Assembly: GCA_011317545.1 (NCBI GenBank)
Contig: WUJK01000001.1
Coordinates: 2,151,001 to 2,215,000 of the forward strand
DNA from: Coniella vitis
Taxonomy: Eukaryota; Ascomycota; Sordariomycetes; Diaporthales; Schizoparmaceae
Direction: 5' to 3'
DNA length: 64,000 bases
Part shown: piece after piece, positions 1 through 10,076 of the stretch
Layout: the number at the start of each line of letters is the position of its first letter
Numbering within the stretch: position 1 is the stretch's first letter
The notes under the pieces: model-generated
Seen by the model: the letters and a program-made list of their open reading frames with translations, nothing else
What the model was told of the DNA's origin: nothing
Databases searched by the model: none
Made by a program: the position numbers and the translations under genes

Positions 1-34
1 GGCCGCCGCCGGGCGGAATGCTGTTGAGGGCCAT
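1..34 (-). CDS. possible N-terminus of a gene running off the left edge
   Basis: On the minus strand an ATG at 34..32 opens a frame reading MALNSIPPGGG up to the window edge, with G at position -3. Only 11 codons are visible, so no family can be named. The interval to the right would then be a divergent promoter shared with ELF1. This is a weak call that rests only on an ATG in reasonable context. Confidence 0.25.
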   Translation of the reverse strand, partial: MALNSIPPGGG

Positions 35-1260
35 AGCGAACAAGTTTACAATGGCAGAACACAGCAGCAGCAGCAGCAAAGTCTATGTGTTATTTTGGAG
101 GGAGGCTTGGGGACCGATGTGCAACGCGGTCCAGATGGATGGAGGAGCAAAGTCGAAGACGGGATGAGGCAGAAGACAGGACCGCGAGGAACGTTCTTCT
201 TAAGTAGCAAGGATCGCGCACGGGCAAGCAGGTCTCGGGAGGAATGAATGCCTCTAGGAACGCCAGAGCATGCGGAGAGCAGCGGTGCTCACTTTGTCTT
301 TGTCTTATATATATACGGTTCAGATTATTGTGCAAGGAGCCCACGAGAAGCCCTGAAGAAGAGGAAGCAGGAGGAAGAAGGGAGGAAAGAGAAAGAAAGA
401 GAGGAGAGTCAAGACGTGTGTTCATCCGGCAACAGGAAGCCAACGTGAGCTATAAATAAGTACACGATGCCAAGTGGTAGAGCGCAGTACAAAGCCAGCC
501 AGCCAGCGAGCCCGCCCGCCCGCCCGCTATGTTTGAGGTCCCGTGGGCGGTGGCCAGCCACGTCTCTCCGGCCGATTCGGCAGGTTATCGCGCCCGCTGC
601 TCGGCGACCTATCAAAAGTGTACCTGGACACAGACGAGGCAGACTGGGCGACGAGCCCCAAACGACGGCTTTAGATTAGCGGTTGCATGCGGCTAGCGGG
701 GACACTTGCCGGGGCCGCAGGGGCGCGAGTGGGCTGTCCCAAGCCCTTCCCTTTGCGGAACCCCTGATCTGTCGCTCACCCGTCCTGGCTGCTGCTCACA
801 CATACTAGGTACATACAAAGTATACATAGTACACGGTTTGGCTGTAGTGTGTTTTGTCGATGCAAGTCTCATTTATACGCGAGAAGAATGCAGATATATG
901 CTATTTGTTTGGGAGTAATTCATGACACGACTCGGGGCGGTTACATTGGAGGAAATGGGACCCTAAAAAGTATTCTTGCCGCTGGATGGATAGTGACGTA
1001 AGGCAGGTTTCCAGGCCACTATAGTAATACATAGTAGCGCCTGTTGCGCCTGTACATAGTAGCACAGACCAACACTCTGCGCAACCACAGCGCCCCGTTC
1101 TTTACCATAGTATAGTACCTTGACAACTCCGCTTTTGTGGGCGTGTGTAAAGACTGCCCATTTAAATCCCACCTTGACTGACGAAACCACACTCCCACTA
1201 CCACTTCAACAACATCAACCCATCCATCGCAAGCTGCCCCCGCCCCCTTCCCCAGCGACC
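35..1260. other. intergenic region upstream of ELF1
   Basis: No gene is supported here. It holds a CAG trinucleotide run (61-78), a purine-rich stretch of GAA/GGA type (about 350-410), a CCAG/CCCG short repeat (about 494-528), and three exact copies of TACATAGTA (823-831, 1028-1036, 1053-1061) plus a near copy with one extra C at about 1113-1122. A C-rich leader of about 70 bases precedes the ELF1 start codon, typical of highly expressed fungal genes. Short frames in this interval look like chance. Confidence 0.6.
823..1061 (+). repeat. cluster of three TACATAGTA motifs
   Basis: Exact copies lie at 823-831, 1028-1036 and 1053-1061. The same 9-mer recurs at 4138, 21573, 22231, 25760, 26486, 34841, 47269, 51938, 55927, 61865 and 63182 on the plus strand, and at 23158 and 60852 as its complement TACTATGTA. 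The outer TAC/GTA triplets are complementary, so the motif is a short imperfect palindrome. All copies lie between genes. Its function is unknown. Confidence 0.8.
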
Positions 1261-2029
1261 ATGGGTAAGCGCAAGAAGAGTTCTCGCAAGCCTAACGGCC
1301 CCAAGAAGGTATGCACCCTGGACTTGAAAACACACGCAGAAAGAGAGAAAGAGTCTCAGAAACAAACGGCCATGGTGCGACACGGCATGCGCCCACCACG
1401 TCTTCGCTCCCGAGCGATCGTCAAAAAAAAAAATTAAAAATTAAAAATTGAGGCACTGACAAGAAGTGCCTTTCGCGCACCGATCTATGCAGAACGAACC
1501 CCTCCCAACCGTCTTCAGCTGCCTGTTCTGCAACCATGAGAAGTCCGTCACCATCAAGCTCGAAAAGAAACTAGGCCATGGCTCGCTCGAATGCAAGGTC
1601 TGCGGCCAGCGCTACACGACGCCTATAAATTGTAAATACATACACACACAGCCCCAGGCCACGAGGCAGATGCGTCGTGTTTGAAGGAGGAGGAAAGAGG
1701 AGTGTCGTCGCTGACTGGGTGGTTCTTTTGCGTTTGTGATACAGATCTTTCCGCCGCGGTAGACGTTTACGCAGACTGGGTAGACGCTGCTGGTAAGCAT
1801 CTTGATACAAAGAAGGCCCTAAATATCAGAAGGACCAATCAAGGCTGACATTCCTCGTCAAGAAATCGCCGCGCAAAGCGGCGAGGGCCCAGCGCTTGGC
1901 AGTCTCGAAACCTCTGCTGCACGATCCCAAGCACGCAAGCACCGCGACGACGACGAAAGTGATGGCGGCGACCCCGAAAACCCGCGCTACGAGGGCGAGG
2001 ATATCGTTGATGATGATTTTGAAGATTGA
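1261..2029 (+). CDS. ELF1: transcription elongation factor Elf1
   Basis: Four exons: 1261-1308, 1493-1631, 1745-1792, 1863-2029, giving 133 aa. Elf1 (ELOF1) is a small zinc protein that rides with RNA polymerase II during elongation and in transcription-coupled repair. The basic N-terminus MGKRKKSSRKP is the family signature. The zinc ribbon is visible as C26-x2-C29 (SCLFCNHEKSVT) and C50-x2-C53 (CKVCGQRY), followed by the conserved helix VDVYADWVDAA. The C-terminal tail after residue 90 is acidic and ends in DDDFED; such tails vary between species. Exon joins were fixed by reading frame and by the conserved INY-LSAAVDVY junction. Intron 1 carries an A/T-rich TTAAAAA tandem. The gene converges on FUR1, whose stop lies 327 bp away. 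Confidence 0.95.
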
Positions 2030-2356
2030 GCCAAGGGCACTCACTTATGCGACAAATAATTATGTGTTTTGCACTGAGAAGAAGAGAATTTCGCTCTCAC
2101 CACGAACGGTGGCCTCATTTCCTTGTCTCGAAACGGGCGACAGCCGTACGCCTTGCTATCCTATCTAAAGAAGTCACAAAAATGTCCAGGGCTACAATGA
2201 CGCACAAGGCCTCATGAGCGATCTTGGATCGGAAAGTCGGAGGTTGCGACCAGGTAATGCATGGTCACTATTGAGGTCGGTCAGATCAAGGAGAGAAAAC
2301 AGTTGGCAGCGCTGAAGAACCCTGATTATAGGCGTCTGTCTACGGTTTGCCGTAGT

Positions 2357-3385
2357 CTAGATGGTAAAGAACCTGTCGCCAAAGTCGCCGAGTCCGGGAA
2401 CAATATAGCTGAGTTGCGTTAGCAGAAGCAATTGAATGAAATAGCGGAGAAGGCACCAACTTCTTGTCATCGAGTCCCTAATGTCTCACAGTCAGCACAC
2501 ATAGTCATGCTCACAGAGAATGATCCCATGGAAGCGAGCAGAACTTACCTGGTCGATAAAAGCCGTAATGACGTGCAACTTAGGAAACTTGGACGAGAAC
2601 CTTTCGATGCCTTCGGGACTGGCAATGAGGTTGAGGAAGAGGATTCTTTCCTCGGCAACACCGCGCTCCTTGAGAACCTCCACTGCCATGATCGCAGAAC
2701 CGCCTGTGTTGTTTCCAGCGTTACTAGCTGTGCTTTCAAATGCATCTAATGCGATCAAACTCACCAGTAGCAAACATGGGATCCAATAGCAGCACCCAGC
2801 GGTCAGCAATATCCTCGGGGATCTTGGAGTAGAAGAGCTTGGGCTGGCTCGTTTCCTCATCCCTCTGAATCAGGATCTTGCCGATGCGTACTGAGCGGCA
2901 ACACTCGCGAAGACCCTGTTCCATGGACTCGCCAGCACGCATGATCGAGACTCCGCAAATTTTACCCTGGAACGAGAGTCCATCGTAGTGCTGGCCAGTC
3001 GGCGTCACGACCGTGTGGGCCGTCGTTGGCAGATGGTTGAGACCCTCTTCAACGAGCAGGCGGATAATTCTATTCGAGTGGAAAATAAAATCGCCGCGAT
3101 CTGTGTTTGCATCGCGGATTTTCCTAATGGGTTGAGATTGATATGTAAGAAACGTCTTGGGCTATGTATATAAGGGTCATCCCGACCCTGGTAGATGAAG
3201 CACTTGACTCACGTGAGCAGGGCGATGAGTTGAGGTGTCTGAGGGAGAACAGTGACATTCTTTTGCGTAGCCTCTTTCGAGACCGTTGCCTTGGGCTTCT
3301 GAGACTCTGGCCGATAGTCAGGTCCTACAGTCTGGGTTGGCGCCGGGGAGGGCGTGGAGGGCACTTCAGCCTGTTGCGTCGACAT
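2357..3385 (-). CDS. FUR1: uracil phosphoribosyltransferase
   Basis: Five exons on the minus strand: 3385-3213, 3123-2765, 2703-2549, 2477-2461, 2408-2357, giving 251 aa. The enzyme joins uracil to PRPP to make UMP in pyrimidine salvage and activates 5-fluorouracil in fungi. Diagnostic stretches are NTDRGDFIFHSNRIIRLLVE, the PRPP loop LLDPMFATGGSA, LNLIASPEG, and the C-terminal uracil site YIVPGLGDFGDRFF. The N-terminus (about 35 residues rich in P, S and T) is longer than in yeast Fur1 (216 aa). Exon 4 has only 17 bases, and its donor must be GTTGGT to give the family sequence DKNYIVPG; the more obvious GTGCCT 3 bases later breaks the frame. The start was set at the first ATG (MSTQQAEV). Confidence 0.95.
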
Positions 3386-4392
3386 GGCTATCAACTTTCT
3401 TGCGCGTGTCTCGACTGGGTATGGCTGCTTGGCGGAGATTGATATTGGGATATTTTAAGCGTTGTATGCGTGCTTGTAGGGCTGACGCTGTCTTGCTAAA
3501 TTAAGAACGGGCGTTTCTTTTACCAGACCAAAGATAGATGTTGGATAAAGAAATACTATTGCTGTAGGTTGTGACAGTTTGGAAGCAAATGCGCGATGTT
3601 GTTTGTCGAGCTGGCTGTAAGGTTACTTGCAGACGGGAGCGCATGCACCTTTGTCTTCGATAAGAGAAACAATGCCATGAATGCCTTTCGGCTATTTTAT
3701 AGTGGGGTCACGATTGGCACGGCATCTGGATAGCCTGCAGCCGAGCTGCCTGCCGGGCTCGGTAGTTCTGCCCACGTCTGCCATCCAGCTGCCCAGCTGC
3801 CCTCGTCAACTGGTACCCCTGGGGATACAGTGTGCCCAAAGGACCCCTGTGCCTTTATGTTACCATAGCATCCCTCGGAATCTCAACTCGTCCTGTCCCC
3901 CTCCCAAAGTTGCGTGACTGCCCCCCTCCGTACTGCTCCATCAACCCAGGTTCGACCTCACTTGTTAATTTCCACTGGAACCAAACTTTTCTGCTATACA
4001 CACCGAGCAATCGTCAGCCGGTACCTGCCCCCAACCCTCTCTTTGCTGCCTCCAATGTCAGCAGAGCCAAGGAATCCCAGTCCTGCTTGTTTACGCGAAC
4101 CATAATACACCCGGACGCCAAATCCGCGAAACTCTGTTACATAGTATAGCCCCCCCTCTCTTCGTTTCACGCGCGGCCCTCTCTGTACAGCTGTGTGTCC
4201 TCTCATTGTTTACACCTTCTGTCCACGCGACCTGTCCACACGATTCGCACGTCTTCCAGACGATATTCGTTGCTTTCACCATCGTCGCATGTTAGCCACG
4301 ACGCCGAAAATCGCCCACTTGCTGCTCCCCGACTCAAAATACCGCGCCGCCGGCCACAACGACATCCCATCGTCAACGCCCGACCGTGAATC
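3386..4392. other. divergent intergenic region FUR1 / WPL1
   Basis: No gene is supported. It holds a GC-rich patch with a 6-bp inverted repeat CCGAGC/GCTCGG near 3740-3762, a CCATAGCA variant at about 3864, one exact TACATAGTA (4138-4146), and C-rich leader sequence in the last 200 bases before the WPL1 start. It presumably carries both promoters. Confidence 0.55.
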
Positions 4393-7035
4393 ATGGCAAC
4401 GCGCTCTGATCTGTGGTCGACAACCACGCAGAAACGGCGCATCACTACCTACAGTAAACACTTCAAAAGGAAACCGCAAAAGGAGGAAGTGGGCCTAAAT
4501 GGGCGCATCTCCACCGCACCGGTCGAGTCAAGTGTTTGGGACTTTCACGGCGACGAGGACGAGATATCCTCTCCTGCCGTCACACTGGACAGGCTCAGAC
4601 AGAAGCGACCACAGCACAACCGCATGCGCACCATTTCCGAAATGACGCCCCAACGCAATCCTCCGCCGCCGCCGCCGCCGCCAGCAGCAGCAGTGCCGCG
4701 GGCAGCAGGCGCCATCGTGAATCCCAAAAAGAGAAGGGCTTCGTTGATGGGAAAAGACAAGGCAGGCACAGATGGTCGTGCATTTTCGACACCGCCTTCG
4801 CCTCCCTCCTCTACCGAAGATCGCATGCCACCTCCAAAAACTATTCCGCTGCCAAAGACTATGCCACTACCGAAACCAATCAAGGCACCAAAGACCACCC
4901 AGCGAAGAACATCGTCTCTAGGATCACGGTCGAGTCCCACGGCAGAGACCATTTCACAGACCAAAACCTCGCTTCCGTTTACGTTTCGCGGCGGAAAGAG
5001 TGTCAACAATTTGACTGGAAAGAGCGTGCTCGATATCAGCCATAGGCTCGGTCACAGAAAGTCGCTCACTCAAACCCATATTCCATTTCGACCAGTGGCT
5101 GCTCCCCGACCGCCCTCGCGACTATTGCCAATGGCGCGTCCAGAAAAAGCGTTGAAATCTAGAAAGTCACTGGGGACTAAAGTGGACCAGACAGCTCCTA
5201 GAAAGAAGAGGCGTCTCATTGACGAGTTAGCCGCCCAGGCCAACGAGAGCTCGAGTGAAGAGGAGGGAGGTGCTTCTGCGTCAAAAGTCACAAGACGAAC
5301 GCCCACACCTGAGCCTCAGGGCCTGTCGAAGGTGCCCCAAACACCAGAACCATCCAGGACTAGGACTTATGGACGCCCTGGGTCCGCCAAGAAAACTGGT
5401 CCGAAATTCACTTACAGCGCTCGCCGAACTCTTCGAACCGAAAGCTCATTGTCTGAAAGCCAGGAAAGTGTGGACGAGATGTCGTGGCTTAGGGAATCGA
5501 TCCTGCCTAGCATTCCATCTCAGTTTGACATGGACGAAGAGGAGGAGGAGGAGCCCTTTACAAAGGGAGCTGTGCGCAGCATTCACGAACTCCGCCAGGC
5601 TGGGGCAAACAGTCGGTCTGCGGACGAGATCGATGACCTACTGACACGAATTGGACGACCTTCCGGCAAGCCGTCATCAAGCCGGCGCAATGCTTTGATT
5701 GAGCTCTCGCAAAAGATGCAAGATAAGGCGTTTGTCCGCAAATTCCGCGACCACAATGGCGATAGAAGTCTCTTTGAGCAGATTGGAAAAGAAACGGATA
5801 TCATAAGTGGCTATGCACTGGTGGCGATCCTTACCACGCTTATGGCAACTACAGCATCCACGCATATTGTGAGCCAGCTCGAGGGCCAGGGCTTTGCTGT
5901 GCTTCTGAGACGACTTTTCCACTTTTCCGTCGACATTCAAACATTGGCCAGAGACAGAGCGAGTAACCTGTCCAGAAACGGCCAGCAGTCAATGACGAAG
6001 CTCAAGGCATCCTTGCTCATCCTGCCCGTCTGGGCACCGACGACACCTTTCATGCTGTCGCCCCGGAGACTGGCTCTCAAGGCTTTGGAACTTGTGGTTA
6101 AGAACACAGGATCAGTGGGAGATGAGTTCTTCTCGACTGAAGTGACCAACTACTTGTTTGCTCTGTTAAAGAATGCTCCCGTTCCCGATGCTTGGGCATT
6201 CCCACACTCGGACGAGTCGGTTGATTTCCAACTTGCGCTCACATTGCTCGAAGCTCACTCCATGCAGGCCATGCAAAGCGAGGCTAGGGAGCGGTGGACG
6301 TTTACGCACATGCCCGTCCTTGCCGACACTCTAAAGAGTACTCTGCGCCAATGCAACACCCGTTTTGGCGAAGTCGGCATGCTGGTCCTCAAGCTTGCCC
6401 TGAATACTTCAAACAATAATCACGATGCCCCCGCCGCATTCATTGAGAAGGGCACGGTTCGGGTTCTTGCCAATGCGCTGTGTGACACTTTTCTGGCTGC
6501 AACAAATAGTGTTTACAATGCCGAGACGTTTACAGCATTCCTCGAACCTGTTCTGGTCATGTCGGGCATCATGATCAACTTTTCGGAAAATGATCGTGCC
6601 ACAAGCAAGAGCCTTTTGCTTCCCTCGAAATCAGGCCAGACTGCTCTGGATAGACTTATCACGCTCTTCCTTGACCATCATGCAGCGACCGCAGAGGTAT
6701 GTTACCATTGTCATGGGAGACTCACACTCGTCGTATTAGCTAACAATAACAAACAGGCCGACTCTGTAGAAAAAAGTCAGCTGAATGTCGCTTTTGGATA
6801 CCTATCCCTGTTGCTGGGTTACATGTCGTTGTATGAGCCGGTCAGGCAGCGATTTAGTGCTATGCACAAGGCGGGGAACGTAGACCCCCTCATCAACTCA
6901 ATCCGAGAGTTTATCATATACTATCGGGCTGCGGACAGCTCCATCGCGGAGGACGGTGTTGGGCAGTCCTCGCAACACTCAAGCTTCGCCACGAAGCTGC
7001 AGGGTCTTGTAGAACGTTTGGAAGGCTGCCGTTGA
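4393..7035 (+). CDS. wpl1: WAPL family cohesin-release protein
   Basis: Exons 4393-6696 and 6757-7035 give 860 aa. Wapl opens the cohesin ring with Pds5 and so limits sister-chromatid cohesion and loop size. The N-terminal half (residues 1 to about 390) is basic and disordered, with a seven-proline run, many S/T-P sites and a repeated PLPK stretch. RTYGRPGSAKK resembles the motif found before the WAPL domain. The WAPL fold begins near RSIHELRQAGANSR (about residue 395) and runs to the end as helical repeats, including RNALIELSQKMQDKAFVRKFRDHNGD. The intron 6697-6756 (GTATGT donor, GCTAAC branch, CAG acceptor) is exactly 60 bases with no stop, so retention would add 20 residues (total 880). 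The start is the first ATG of the frame. The family call rests on the C-terminal half; the N-terminus is not diagnostic. Confidence 0.85.
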   Translation: MATRSDLWSTTTQKRRITTYSKHFKRKPQKEEVGLNGRISTAPVESSVWDFHGDEDEISSPAVTLDRLRQKRPQHNRMRTISEMTPQRNPPPPPPPPAAAVPRAAGAIVNPKKRRASLMGKDKAGTDGRAFSTPPSPPSSTEDRMPPPKTIPLPKTMPLPKPIKAPKTTQRRTSSLGSRSSPTAETISQTKTSLPFTFRGGKSVNNLTGKSVLDISHRLGHRKSLTQTHIPFRPVAAPRPPSRLLPMARPEKALKSRKSLGTKVDQTAPRKKRRLIDELAAQANESSSEEEGGASASKVTRRTPTPEPQGLSKVPQTPEPSRTRTYGRPGSAKKTGPKFTYSARRTLRTESSLSESQESVDEMSWLRESILPSIPSQFDMDEEEEEEPFTKGAVRSIHELRQAGANSRSADEIDDLLTRIGRPSGKPSSSRRNALIELSQKMQDKAFVRKFRDHNGDRSLFEQIGKETDIISGYALVAILTTLMATTASTHIVSQLEGQGFAVLLRRLFHFSVDIQTLARDRASNLSRNGQQSMTKLKASLLILPVWAPTTPFMLSPRRLALKALELVVKNTGSVGDEFFSTEVTNYLFALLKNAPVPDAWAFPHSDESVDFQLALTLLEAHSMQAMQSEARERWTFTHMPVLADTLKSTLRQCNTRFGEVGMLVLKLALNTSNNNHDAPAAFIEKGTVRVLANALCDTFLAATNSVYNAETFTAFLEPVLVMSGIMINFSENDRATSKSLLLPSKSGQTALDRLITLFLDHHAATAEVCYHCHGRLTLVVLANNNKQADSVEKSQLNVAFGYLSLLLGYMSLYEPVRQRFSAMHKAGNVDPLINSIREFIIYYRAADSSIAEDGVGQSSQHSSFATKLQGLVERLEGCR

Positions 7036-8073
7036 GACCCAGAGCGCGACGACAAGGCAAGGGGGCAAAGGGGCGATTGCGATGTATGAAATTGGTTGTG
7101 GCTGCTTGGACCATCACCGGAGATACCCTTTTTTTGATATATGTTTTGTTTTCTCTTTCGCGATACCACTCCGTTACTTGGTTCACTAGACTGATGGTCA
7201 TTCGGTCTCATTTTTCTTTTTTCATCTTAACAGCAATATCAACACCAGACTTCTCGAGAGCAGGCGGTGCCGACGTCAAGCAAAGGGCATTTGAGTAAAT
7301 CCTCAAACATGGTATACGATCATTACGGCATGTATGAGGAGGCGAAAAAAAAAGCTACCTCTCCATATTTCTACACTGGAGAGACTTTGAGCAATAAAGT
7401 GTTTTGTGTATTGATAGTCACTTGCCGTATTCCCAGGGCTGTAGAAAGATGCTAAGTATTTTATACCAGTGCCACTCACCAAAATGAGAATAACAGGGTA
7501 GGTAAGTGTGTACGCAGTACAGCTCATATATCAGTTGGGCTCATGCATGAGTTCCACCAGAATCAAAGACGAATAATGCAGCCTCGTGTTTCTACAATGT
7601 TGGCTCAGAGCCAGTGGGTTGCTGCTGATCAGGCCTAGGGTAGTGCTGGCAGAACAGGGATAGCCAGGCCTGGCCTTCTAGAAAAGTTCTGGATCATGGG
7701 AGCACCATGACTTGGATAGCAGAGGGGTGCCCCACTATAAGTCCCCTGGTTCCCAAGAGCTTAACCCTTTTCACTGAGACCATTACCTCACTGGGGTAGA
7801 CGTTGCCCGCTCCTTCTCCCGCGCCCTGCCCAATCCAACCACTGACTCCCCTCAACTTTCTCTTGCAACAGCCGCGCCCCTCCCATTCGTTCAATATTCT
7901 TGGACATTTATTGCACAGTCAGGTGCATACCAGCATTCAATTCAGCCCATTTCCCAGCAAGTCTTCTTCGTACGACCTGCAGGATAGGGTCCTCAGGCGA
8001 CAAAGAGCGAAAGCTAGTATACACCACTTTTGGGTATCACGACTGGCGCGACCGAGCCCACGAGAAGGTCTAG
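7036..8073. other. intergenic region WPL1 / RHEB
   Basis: No gene is supported. The WPL1 3' region includes a T-rich stretch near 7130-7155 and a small inverted repeat CTCTCCA/TGGAGAG (about 7359-7383). The RHEB side has a TATAAG sequence at about 7736 and a C/T-rich leader at about 7805-7900, consistent with a promoter and 5' UTR. Confidence 0.5.
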
Positions 8074-9040
8074 ATGGCCCCCTCCAAGTCCCGGAAAGTC
8101 GCCATTGTTGGCAGTCGCTCAGTCGGTATGCAGCTTTCCTAGGTCTTTTCCTGCATTGATCTGCATTTCTGCCCATTGTTTTCTGTTCTTTATTCTTCAG
8201 CTTGCACGTGCGCTTGCGACTTCCCGGGCACTGCGTTGGGCTTTCACATGTCTGCGGGGCTGCTGCTTTTTACTGCGAGCTGCCCCTTCGTGGTGTTCAC
8301 CTCTTTTCAAATGCTAACTTTGTGCTTTGCGCATGGCCTACAGGCAAGTCGTCGCTCGCTGTGCAGTTTGTCGACGGTCACTTTGTCGAGAGCTACTATC
8401 CCACTATTGAGAATACCTTTAGCAAAGTTATTAAGTATAAGGGCCAGGAATTCTCGACTGAGATCATCGACACCGCAGGACAGGTTCGTGTGAAGTCAAG
8501 CTCATTATTCCACCTTTCCTACTGCGGGATGCTTTTGCTGTGGGTGCTGTTTTCTAGGAGCTGACATTTATTTTGCAATTGCCAGGATGAGTACAGCATC
8601 ATGAATAGCAAGCACTTTATCGGTATCCACGGTTATGTGCTCGTCTACAGTGTGGCTTCTAAGTCCTCTTTTGAAATGGTCCAGGTCATTCGTGAGAAGC
8701 TGCTGAATCACTTGGTACGTTTTTGCGCGTCTTCTACCTACGCTTCCTCCCTTGTTTGCCCTTTTCACGATGCTTGCTAACACAAAGTCATCTCAAACAG
8801 GGTGTCGAGTGGGTTCCGATTGTCATTGTTGGCAACAAGTCCGATTTGCGACCCGAGCAGCGCCAGGTCAGCACCGACGAAGGCAAGCAGCTGTCCGAGA
8901 AGTACCAGTGCGGCTGGACCGAGGCCAGCGCTCGTTACAACGAAAACGTCGGCAAAGCCTTTGAGCTACTCATTGCTCAGATTGAAAAGGCGCAGAACCC
9001 TAACGAACCACCTGCCGGCGGGAAGTGCACAGTCATGTAA
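8074..9040 (+). CDS. RHEB: Rheb-type small GTPase
   Basis: Exons 8074-8125, 8344-8483, 8586-8714, 8801-9040 give 186 aa (human Rheb is 184). Rheb is a Ras-family GTPase that activates TORC1 and affects arginine/lysine uptake in fungi. G1 is GSRSVGKSS (residues 13-21), with the arginine at position 15 characteristic of Rheb instead of the Ras glycine. The effector loop is YYPTIENTFSK, G3 is DTAGQ (60-64), G4 is NKSD and G5 is EASA. The C-terminus CTVM is a CAAX box for farnesylation. Intron 1 splits the P-loop codon of Gly18. All joins agree with the family. The neighbours are unrelated in function. Confidence 0.96.
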
Positions 9041-10076
9041 GAGAATCGAGACGATCAATGGCACAAATGACAAGAGATGCGGCATCGCGCGGGCGTCAAA
9101 AGAATAGACAAATCAGGTGCTCCGAGTTCCGGGATTCGAGCGTTTGCGCCGGCGACCTCTTTTGGAACGGGCCAGCGTAAGTCCATTCGTGGACTTGGGT
9201 TTTTTCTCTTGTTGTGCAAGCGCGCGAGTCACGGCCTGTCGGCCCTGTTAACCTGCCATTTGCATTGGGCAATTCAGCCTCGGGCACACCGCATACGAGG
9301 CGTCGTTTTGTTTCCGGTTTGCTTGAATAAGGCTGTTTTGCCGTGGTTAGGTGTGTATAATATGCAGCATATGCTCATGAGGTTATGCGTATTTCGAAGC
9401 AAGAGGCGAGAGGACGTCTGCCATCATGGACAGTCTGAGTATTGCATCCGCTGGAGACCCCTTGATCTTTAGGTGTTGTACTGTGCTACTGGAGGCAGAA
9501 AACTGTATGCTCTAAAGTATAGATGCTAAGAGCACCATTAAATAATTCGAAGACATTCGGATGAATGAATATCGATTTGAAACCCAGACCTTTTGCATGG
9601 AGTGCTTCTGCAGCAGTGTGAAATGGAGGATGAATTATCAAAAAGGCAGGCATCTTGCCCGTGAGAATCAATGAAAAATAGTGATTTCATGACTTGATAT
9701 GACCGCAATCACAACAGATGTACATTTCAACATCCTTCAATGTGTGACTGGAGGCTATTTAGAGCCGGCTAACTACCAAAGACTTTTGGTCCGTTATGAA
9801 GCTGTGAACGGTACTGTAACTTTACTGTCCTGTAGCAGACCCCTGTAACACAATAGTACCTGCCTGGTAGGCTCATGTTACCCCCCTGGGACAACCCCGC
9901 GAATCGAATGGCCCTTGCCCCACCATATTTTATCAAAGGTGGCTTGCAGGCCAGGCTGAATGTGACTCCTCCCATTTGTGGCACGGTTTCCTAATCCTCG
10001 CTTTACAACCAGAACCTCGTTTCTCTGATATCTCACCGGTTTTCCTCTCTCGCCTCGAGCTCGTCAGTTGCCCAAC
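9041..10076. other. intergenic region RHEB / SES1
   Basis: No gene is supported. Frames at 9077-9472 and on the minus strand have no recognisable domain and look like chance. The last 150 bases before SES1 are C/T-rich, as in other leaders here. A box-B-like CAAATC at about 9572 does not have a matching tRNA arm. Confidence 0.5.
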
